A stretch of 10,291 nt of DNA, taken from Micavibrio aeruginosavorus. GTDB lineage: Bacteria; Pseudomonadota; Alphaproteobacteria; UBA9219. Location of the stretch: NCBI GenBank assembly GCA_020720905.1, contig DYNT01000033.1, positions 1 to 10,291 of the forward strand. Reading direction: 5' to 3'. Below, piece by piece: positions 6,187 through 10,291 of the stretch (within the stretch, counting starts at the first letter, position 1; every line of letters begins with the position of its first letter). The notes under the pieces were generated by a model that saw nothing but the letters and a program-made list of their open reading frames with translations, did not search any database and was not told the origin of the DNA. The position numbers and the translations under genes are program-made.

Positions 6187-7632
6187 CTACATTGCGCGTG
6201 ATACCGGCGCGTCCTTGGCCAGCGTCGTTGTATCAAACAGCGCGGCCACAACGCGCACCGCCATGCGATGCGGCGTGGCGAGGGTTATGGTGTAGCCCTC
6301 ACGCTTAACCAGCCCTGCCGCTTCAAATGGTTTAAGCCGTTCAAAAGAGTCTCTTAAAACACTAAGAGAATAGTCGTGGGCGCGGCAAAGGCTCTCCAGA
6401 TTCACCTTCATCATGCAAAGTAAGGATTCGATGATCGCGCCGCGCAGTTTGTCCTCCCCCTTCAAGCGAAGGCCTCGCGTGACGGAAAAACCTTCGGCAC
6501 GAACGCGCTCTTGGTACGCCGCGCCGTTCCGCTCGTTTTGAAAATAGCCTTGGGTCATGCGCCCAATACTGCTGGCACCAACGCCTAACATAGTGGGGGC
6601 TTGGTCATCCGTATAGCCTTGAAAATTGCGATGCAGCTTGCCGGATTTCAGCGCCTTGGCCAGCGAATCCGCAGACCGCGCAAAATGATCCATGCCAATC
6701 TCAACCATGCCTGCCTCACGCAAGACGGCGCGTGCCGCGCCCTCCATCGCCAAAGCGGCATAGGGGCCAGGAAGGATATATTGCTCTAAAACCCGTTGGT
6801 GCTTTTTGACTTGCGGCACATGGGCATAGGAAAACAGCGCAATCCTATCGGGTCTTAACGAAAGCGCCTGCAAGGCCGTTTGCGCGACCGAAGGCGGCGA
6901 TTGAAGGGGCAGGCCATACATTAAATCAAGGTTGATCTTGCGAATGCCCGCCTCACGCAAAAGGGCGCAGGCACGCTCCACCTGATCAAAAGGCTGGATG
7001 CGGCCTATGGCCTTTTGCACGTCAGGATCAAAATCCTGCACACCCAAAGACACGCGCGTAATGCCCAGCATGCCCAAAGCTTGCGCTTGCGCCCGCGTGA
7101 TGAGGCGGGGGTCAAGCTCCATCGCAACTTCTGTGGCATCATCAAGGGCGAAGCGGCGCGAGAGCGCCCCCAGCATCAACCCCAAATCTTTTTCCGACAT
7201 CATATTGGGCGAGCCGCCGCCGAAATGGACGTGGCTCACGCGGCGCGGGCGGGATGCTGTGAGGGCGATCCCCTCAAGCTCACGATGAACAGAGCCAAGA
7301 TACGTGGACACTTGTTCATGATTTTGCGTGGCCTGCGTATGGCAACCGCAATAAAGGCACAGGGCACGGCAATAGGGAATATGCAGGTAAAGGGAGAGCG
7401 GCTCTTCCGGCGCAAGGCGCTCCAGCGCGGTGCGATAGGTCTGCACCGTCACCCCATCCTCAAACGCCGTCGCGGGGGGATAGCTGGTATAGCGTGCCGC
7501 CGCTTTGCCAAGCCATAGATCGTCGCGCCCCGCTTTTTGCCCCAACAGGCCAATAAACGGATCATCAAGATCAAAGGCAGCGCCTTCTGTTTCTTGCTCT
7601 AAAGCGATTTGTGCGATGGCAAAGCGGTTCAA
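6187..7632 (-). CDS. hemN: Oxygen-independent coproporphyrinogen III oxidase (radical SAM)
   Basis: A cytosolic radical SAM enzyme that converts coproporphyrinogen III to protoporphyrinogen IX without oxygen in haem synthesis. The N-terminal HemN-specific wording RYTSYPPATAF (47-57) is followed by LHIPYCRALCLYCGCHT, whose Cys88, Cys92 and Cys95 are the CxxxCxxC ligands of the 4Fe-4S cluster, with the extra Cys97 typical of true HemN. HFGGGSPN (136-143) is the SAM-binding GGG motif, and INLDLMYGLPLQ (233-244) and MDHFA (314-318) also fit. The C-terminal region (about 390-470) corresponds to the HemN-specific domain, which favours HemN over HemW. Length 481 is slightly above the usual 450-460. 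The start is uncertain: 7632 is a TTG with only AGG seven bases upstream, and a TTG at residue 30 (7545) would give a more usual N-terminus. It is divergent from the OmpA-like gene. No FNR-type box was found upstream. Confidence 0.94.
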   Translation of the reverse strand: MNRFAIAQIALEQETEGAAFDLDDPFIGLLGQKAGRDDLWLGKAAARYTSYPPATAFEDGVTVQTYRTALERLAPEEPLSLYLHIPYCRALCLYCGCHTQATQNHEQVSTYLGSVHRELEGIALTASRPRRVSHVHFGGGSPNMMSEKDLGLMLGALSRRFALDDATEVAMELDPRLITRAQAQALGMLGITRVSLGVQDFDPDVQKAIGRIQPFDQVERACALLREAGIRKINLDLMYGLPLQSPPSVAQTALQALSLRPDRIALFSYAHVPQVKKHQRVLEQYILPGPYAALAMEGAARAVLREAGMVEIGMDHFARSADSLAKALKSGKLHRNFQGYTDDQAPTMLGVGASSIGRMTQGYFQNERNGAAYQERVRAEGFSVTRGLRLKGEDKLRGAIIESLLCMMKVNLESLCRAHDYSLSVLRDSFERLKPFEAAGLVKREGYTITLATPHRMAVRVVAALFDTTTLAKDAPVSRAM

Positions 7633-7652
7633 GGGGGAGCCTAAAGGTCAAG

Positions 7653-7669
7653 GAATCATAACGAATCAT
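7653..7669. promoter_or_regulatory. Candidate operator: GAATCAT direct repeats in the hemN-ompA gap
   Basis: GAATCAT occurs at 7653-7659 and again at 7663-7669, a 10-bp period equal to one helical turn, 21 bp upstream of the TTG start of hemN. Same-face direct repeats at this spacing are often regulator sites. The regulator is unknown, and AT-rich sequence makes chance occurrence plausible. Confidence 0.3.
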
Positions 7670-7777
7670 TATTCTACCACAGGAGATTCCACCCTAAAAG
7701 AACCCTTTCAGGCCCAAAAGTGTGACTTAAAAGGCGCGATGCGAGTCGAAAACGACACAAGGAACCCATTTTATGGC

Positions 7778-7806
7778 TTGAAGCCAAGACGTAATCGTTT
7801 TTTAAT
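7778..7806 (+). promoter_or_regulatory. Candidate sigma-70 promoter for the OmpA-like gene
   Basis: TTGAAG (7778-7783) and TTTAAT (7801-7806) are separated by 17 bases, resembling -35 and -10 boxes. Transcription would start near 7813, giving a leader of about 78 bases before the ATG at 7891. The rest of the 258-bp gap 7633-7890 holds a small GTCG-AAAA-CGAC palindrome (7745-7756) and no gene that I can support. Confidence 0.45.
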
Positions 7807-7890
7807 GAGATTGCGCGATAATTGCTTCTGCCAAATCCGCCCCAAGCTGCCATGTCTGACGGGCTTTAGTCTTACCTTATGGAGAAACTC

Positions 7891-8550
7891 ATGAAGAATT
7901 CTGTGAAACTTTTGCTTGCCGGTGCCGTTCTGGCTTTCGGTATGGGATCTGCTTCGGCACAAGCGAGCAACCTTGATGTCGTTCGCGATTCAAACGGAAC
8001 CCCCGTTAAAACAATGAGCGGCGATTGCCTTCGCACGCAATGGACAACGAACAAAGACAACTGCGGCGGCGACGTTACTCCTATGATGGAAATCAAGTCG
8101 GTTTATTTCGGCTTTGGCAAATCCACGTTGACCAAGGATGGCCGTACGGCTTTGGATGCTTTGGCCACCGACATTAAGGCCAAAGGCAACAGCGTTGTTG
8201 CCGTTCGTGTTGCTGGTTATGCCGATCGTATCGGCAGCGCCACAGCCAATGAAAAGCTTTCCAAGAAACGCGCCGATGCTGTTCGCAAGTACCTTGTCTC
8301 GAAGGGCATTGTGAATGCGCAGGTTGTTGAAACCCGTTGGTTTGGCGATAGCGCTCCTGCAACGGATTGCCCCAAGAAAATGTCTAAGGCTAAGTTGATC
8401 AAGTGTCTGCAACCCGACCGCCGCGTTGATGTCGAAGTTGACACAATGCCTGTCGTTGCCGATGCTGAAGCCGCTGCTGCTCCTGTAGAAGCCCCTGCTC
8501 CAGCGCCTGTTGCCAAGAAGGCTAAGGCTCCTGTTGCTAAAAAGAAGTAA
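7891..8550 (+). CDS. OmpA-family peptidoglycan-binding envelope protein
   Basis: A 219-residue exported protein with a C-terminal OmpA domain that tethers the outer membrane to the peptidoglycan. The start at 7891 is set by GGAG seven bases upstream; an ATG four codons earlier lacks this. Residues 1-23 are a signal peptide (cleavage after SASA). The OmpA domain spans about 66-186: VYFGFGKSTLT (71-81), GYADRIGSATANEKLSKKRA (109-128) with Asp112 and Arg127 at the positions that bind diaminopimelate in OmpA, and PDRRVDVEVD (175-184). Cysteine pairs at 46/58 and 160/172 probably form disulfides. No room exists for a beta-barrel, so this is an OmpA-like periplasmic protein rather than a porin. The tail is Ala/Pro then Lys-rich, with the repeat APVAKKAK/APVAKKK. 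Frequent GTT and GCT codons compared with neighbours suggest high expression. A strong terminator follows. Confidence 0.92.
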   Translation: MKNSVKLLLAGAVLAFGMGSASAQASNLDVVRDSNGTPVKTMSGDCLRTQWTTNKDNCGGDVTPMMEIKSVYFGFGKSTLTKDGRTALDALATDIKAKGNSVVAVRVAGYADRIGSATANEKLSKKRADAVRKYLVSKGIVNAQVVETRWFGDSAPATDCPKKMSKAKLIKCLQPDRRVDVEVDTMPVVADAEAAAAPVEAPAPAPVAKKAKAPVAKKK

Positions 8551-8569
8551 GCTTCTTTTAGCTTAAAAT

Positions 8570-8609
8570 AAAAACCCCGTCGTTCGAAAGAGCGGCGGGG
8601 TTTTTGTTT
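8570..8609 (+). terminator. Strong intrinsic terminator of the OmpA-like gene
   Basis: A stem of 16 pairs (two or three of them G-U) starts with AAAAACCCCG (8570-8579) and ends with CGGGGTTTTT (8596-8605), capped by a GAAA tetraloop at 8586-8589 and continued by GTTT. It lies 19 bases after the stop codon. The A-run on the 5' side would also allow function on the minus strand. Confidence 0.93.
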
Positions 8610-8691
8610 GGGGAAAAGCGCCCACAAAAATCTCATAAAAATTTTATGGTACAAACGCTATTAGACATCTTGCATAACCTTTTAAACCGAT

Positions 8692-8717
8692 GTCATTCCC
8701 GCGAAAGCGGGGATGAC
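8692..8717. repeat. REP-like hairpin between converging genes
   Basis: GTCATTCCCGC (8692-8702) and GCGGGGATGAC (8707-8717) form an 11-pair stem with one G-U, closed by GAAA. It sits between the OmpA-like terminator and the end of the 366-residue gene. The GTCATTCCCGC core resembles, but is not identical to, the GTCATCCCGCA start of the repeats at 5933-6122. No U-run follows on either strand. Confidence 0.7.
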
Positions 8718-8726
8718 GAAAGAGGT

Positions 8727-9827
8727 CTATTGACTCGCCGTCACGGTATCGGGTCTGACCGACATGTTTTGCGCGACCGTGTATTTGTCCAGTGCTTTAA
8801 GCATCATGTCTTGAATAAGCTCTGGCGGCAACGATTGCCCCGTTTGTCCCGCCAAGGCTTGCTGATGGATCGCATCGCCCAAGGTTGTTGCTTGTGCGGG
8901 GACAGAGGTAGGTTCAGCCTTCTTTGACGGTGTGTCCGATGTGATGCGAGCGGCAGAACGCACCTGTGGGCTGGCATAGATGGTGTTGCCGATGCGCATA
9001 CCACCTGTTTGAGCCAGCAAGCCAACAGGAGCCGCCCTTGCCGAAGCTGTCGTTGTGGCGGACAGAGATTCTGGCTGGAGGGGCTCGGTGGCGGTTGGCT
9101 GCTGTGGCAAGGCTTCAGCCAGCTTCAACGTATCAGAAGCGGCCACCTCAGCCACCTGCGCGGCATCGACGGCATCGGCCTCTTCAATTGCGGTCGTTTC
9201 GGCGGCAGCCAACTGCACGGTATCCTCATCACCAAAGAGGGCGCGCGCCACCTGTACCGTTGGTTCTTCGCCTGTGCTTTGTTCAAAGATCGCGCTGGCA
9301 ATGCCCGACGCCGCGCTTAACAAAATACTTCCCGTTGCAAGGCCAAAAAGAAGGCTTCCCGCTACTTGCACATCGGGTTTAATCGCATCGCCCGTCACAG
9401 CGCGATAAATTGTGCCTATGATGGGGATATGCTGCAAAGGATTAAGAAGATCAACAAGATCATCAACGCTTAAATCGTCATCTGTTGTTGGGACGTTCGT
9501 TGTGTCTTCGGGACTGCCAGGCTCAATGCGGCGGCTAACCTCTGCCACTGCAACCTCATCAGGGGCGTTGCTTTTTTCGGCCAAAGCCTCGGGCGCGGAA
9601 AGGGGCGCAGGCGTAACCGCCGCTGTTTTGGGCGCTGCCGTTAACGCGGTTGGCGGCGGAAGCGGCGTAAAAGGAAGGGGCGAAGCTTGCTGCGCCGATG
9701 ACAGGGAATCCGCAAAGGTTTCCGTAGAAGAGGCAGACGATGCAGCAGCCGCTCGCGCAGCCTTCAGCTGCGCCAGATAGGCATCATTGGTTTGCTGGAT
9801 CGAGTTAGCGGCAGAAACGGTGCTCAT
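8727..9827 (-). CDS. Low-complexity protein with conserved 'NPLQHIP' hydrophobic segment; function unknown
   Basis: A 366-residue protein whose start at 9827 is supported by GAAGGGA about six bases upstream; the longer reading from 9881 lacks a ribosome site. Residues 1-100 and 200-330 are rich in Ala, Thr, Ser, Pro and Glu, and look disordered. The ordered core is about 118-200: an acidic run DDLSVDDLVDLLNPLQHIP, IIGTIYRAVTGD, then a Gly/Ala/Leu-rich hydrophobic stretch (157-181, GSLLFGLATGSILLSAASG) that could be one membrane helix or an amphipathic hairpin, ending FEQSTGEE and ALFGDED. I recall hypothetical proteins with this NPLQHIP...YR..TGD core in alphaproteobacteria, some near flagellar genes, but no function is established to my knowledge. 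A C-terminal short helix (335-352, PELIQDMMLKALDKYTVA) follows. A sigma-54 promoter stands upstream. No signal peptide is seen. Confidence 0.82.
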   Translation of the reverse strand: MSTVSAANSIQQTNDAYLAQLKAARAAAASSASSTETFADSLSSAQQASPLPFTPLPPPTALTAAPKTAAVTPAPLSAPEALAEKSNAPDEVAVAEVSRRIEPGSPEDTTNVPTTDDDLSVDDLVDLLNPLQHIPIIGTIYRAVTGDAIKPDVQVAGSLLFGLATGSILLSAASGIASAIFEQSTGEEPTVQVARALFGDEDTVQLAAAETTAIEEADAVDAAQVAEVAASDTLKLAEALPQQPTATEPLQPESLSATTTASARAAPVGLLAQTGGMRIGNTIYASPQVRSAARITSDTPSKKAEPTSVPAQATTLGDAIHQQALAGQTGQSLPPELIQDMMLKALDKYTVAQNMSVRPDTVTASQ

Positions 9828-9861
9828 GAAAATCCCTTCGCAAGAGCAGCTCGCGATAAAA

Positions 9862-9881
9862 TTGGCGGGGTTTTCCGCCAA
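9862..9881 (-). other. Leader hairpin upstream of the 366-residue gene
   Basis: On the minus strand TTGGCGG (from 9881) pairs with CCGCCAA (ending 9862) around AAAACC, followed by TTTTATCG. It lies inside the 5' leader predicted from the sigma-54 promoter, 34 bases before the ATG. The short U-run makes it a possible weak attenuator, or a structural leader element. Confidence 0.5.
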
Positions 9882-9918
9882 CCGTTCGCGTGAATCTGCT
9901 CGATAGCATTAGAGTATA

Positions 9919-9934
9919 AGCAAAGGGCGTGCCA
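9919..9934 (-). promoter_or_regulatory. Sigma-54 (-24/-12) promoter
   Basis: On the minus strand the sequence is CTGGCACGCCCTTTGCT, which fits the extended RpoN consensus YTGGCACG-N4-TTGCW at every fixed position. The -24 GG and -12 GC are correctly spaced. Transcription would begin near 9908, giving a leader of about 80 bases before the ATG at 9827. Such promoters need an AAA+ enhancer-binding activator. The match is seen directly; activity is inferred. Confidence 0.85.
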
Positions 9935-9939
9935 GAATC

Positions 9940-9969
9940 ATTGGCAAACAATATCAAGAGGATGCCAAT
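9940..9969. promoter_or_regulatory. Perfect inverted repeat upstream of the sigma-54 promoter (candidate activator site)
   Basis: ATTGGCA (9940-9946) and TGCCAAT (9963-9969) are exact reverse complements with centres 23 bp apart, beginning six bases upstream of the -24 element. Enhancer-binding proteins of sigma-54 promoters bind such dyads, though usually 80-150 bp upstream; a close site could also bind a repressor or IHF-like protein. Confidence 0.45.
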
Positions 9970-9988
9970 AGCCCGCCTTCGTTCCCTA

Positions 9989-10020
9989 CCCCCCAAGCGG
10001 CAGAATGTACCGCTGGGGGG
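9989..10020. other. GC-rich hairpin after the YhhQ-like gene
   Basis: CCCCCCAAGCGG (9989-10000) pairs with CCGCTGGGGGG (10010-10020) with one bulged A and a nine-base loop. It begins 17 bases after the stop of the right-edge gene on the minus strand. No U-run follows on either strand, so it may stabilise the 3' end or act as a Rho-assisted stop rather than as an intrinsic terminator. Confidence 0.6.
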
Positions 10021-10036
10021 ACGAGGCCATCACACA

Positions 10037-10291
10037 TTAAAACTTCAAAACCTCTAAGGCATGACGATCAAAGTGCTCGATACCTTCTAGTGTTTTAAGC
10101 TTCTTTACGGCGAGCGTCGTGAGGGGGAGAAAAAGCGTTTCGTAAAGGGTCTTGGCAAGCCATGCCGTTACGATGAGTTTAGCCAGAACGCCACTTGGCA
10201 TCGTCCCCGCAAAAGCCATCACGAAAAAGACGGCGCTACCGATGCGTTCCGCCAACAGTTCGAACACCATTGGAAAAACGGCAGCAGCGTT
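10037..10291 (-). CDS. yhhQ: YhhQ-like queuosine-precursor transporter (partial, N-terminus off the right edge)
   Basis: The last 84 residues of an inner-membrane protein; the frame stays open to the window edge, so the ATG at 10270 is internal. The family (DUF165, COG1738, about 210-230 residues) imports queuosine precursors such as preQ0 or preQ1 for tRNA modification. The visible part gives RIGSAVFFVMAFAGTMPSG, then a second hydrophobic segment VLAKLIVTAWLAKTLYETLF followed by LPLTTLAVKKLKTLEGIEHF and Asp-Arg. The AFAGTMP, K.YE and LP.T..V..LK..EG..HFDR pattern matches the conserved C-terminus of these transporters. Family assignment is from memory of the C-terminal pattern only. A hairpin follows the stop. 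The next gene downstream has its own sigma-54 promoter, so the two are probably not one operon. Confidence 0.78.
   Translation of the reverse strand, partial: NAAAVFPMVFELLAERIGSAVFFVMAFAGTMPSGVLAKLIVTAWLAKTLYETLFLPLTTLAVKKLKTLEGIEHFDRHALEVLKF

Noticed and set aside
7633..7700. FNR/Anr box upstream of hemN
   Set aside because: No TTGAT-N4-ATCAA-like sequence with acceptable matches was found.
7505..7894. Plus-strand open frame of 129 codons across the hemN-ompA gap
   Set aside because: It overlaps the hemN 5' end and the OmpA-like gene start, crosses the promoter region and has no supporting features.
9412..9780. Plus-strand open frames opposite the 366-residue gene
   Set aside because: Ala/Gly/Ser-rich composition mirrors the antisense of a low-complexity gene; no ribosome site or motif supports them.

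Overview
The window looks like a stretch of an alphaproteobacterial chromosome of moderate GC content. The evidence is a YejA-type peptide-binding protein with the usual alphaproteobacterial N-terminal wording, a HemN-type coproporphyrinogen dehydrogenase, a Fe superoxide dismutase, an OmpA-like lipid-envelope protein, a 'NPLQHIP' protein of the kind I recall from alphaproteobacterial genomes, and short palindromic repeats built on a 'GTCATCCCGCA...TGCGGGACCC' theme. The exact genus cannot be read from the sequence. No tRNA, rRNA, CRISPR array, transposase or phage gene was seen.

Layout. Left third (1-3089, minus strand): an apparent operon read right to left. It encodes an outer-membrane beta-barrel protein with a proline-rich periplasmic linker, a pilin-like membrane-anchored cysteine-rich protein, and a YejA-like oligopeptide-binding protein that runs off the left edge. 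The genes are separated by 9 bp or overlap at ATGA. Middle (3239-5840, plus strand): a DhnA/FbaB-type class I fructose-bisphosphate aldolase, an iron superoxide dismutase, an intrinsic terminator, then a well-conserved TPP (THI-box) riboswitch. The riboswitch sits directly on the start of a 283-residue protein that I do not recognise. Positions 5841-6186 hold no gene but a cluster of palindromic repeats between converging genes.

Right third: hemN (minus), a divergent OmpA-family peptidoglycan-binding protein (plus) with a textbook terminator, a REP-like hairpin, a 366-residue low-complexity protein (minus) with a conserved central hydrophobic segment, and the end of a YhhQ-like queuosine-precursor transporter (minus) cut by the right edge. 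The 366-residue gene is preceded by a full match to a sigma-54 (-24/-12) promoter, with a perfect inverted repeat just upstream.

Most genes are housekeeping or envelope genes in separate small units. The two points that deserve follow-up are the TPP riboswitch controlling an unassigned protein, and the sigma-54 promoter on the unassigned 'NPLQHIP' gene. I saw no convincing multi-gene novel defence or mobile system.
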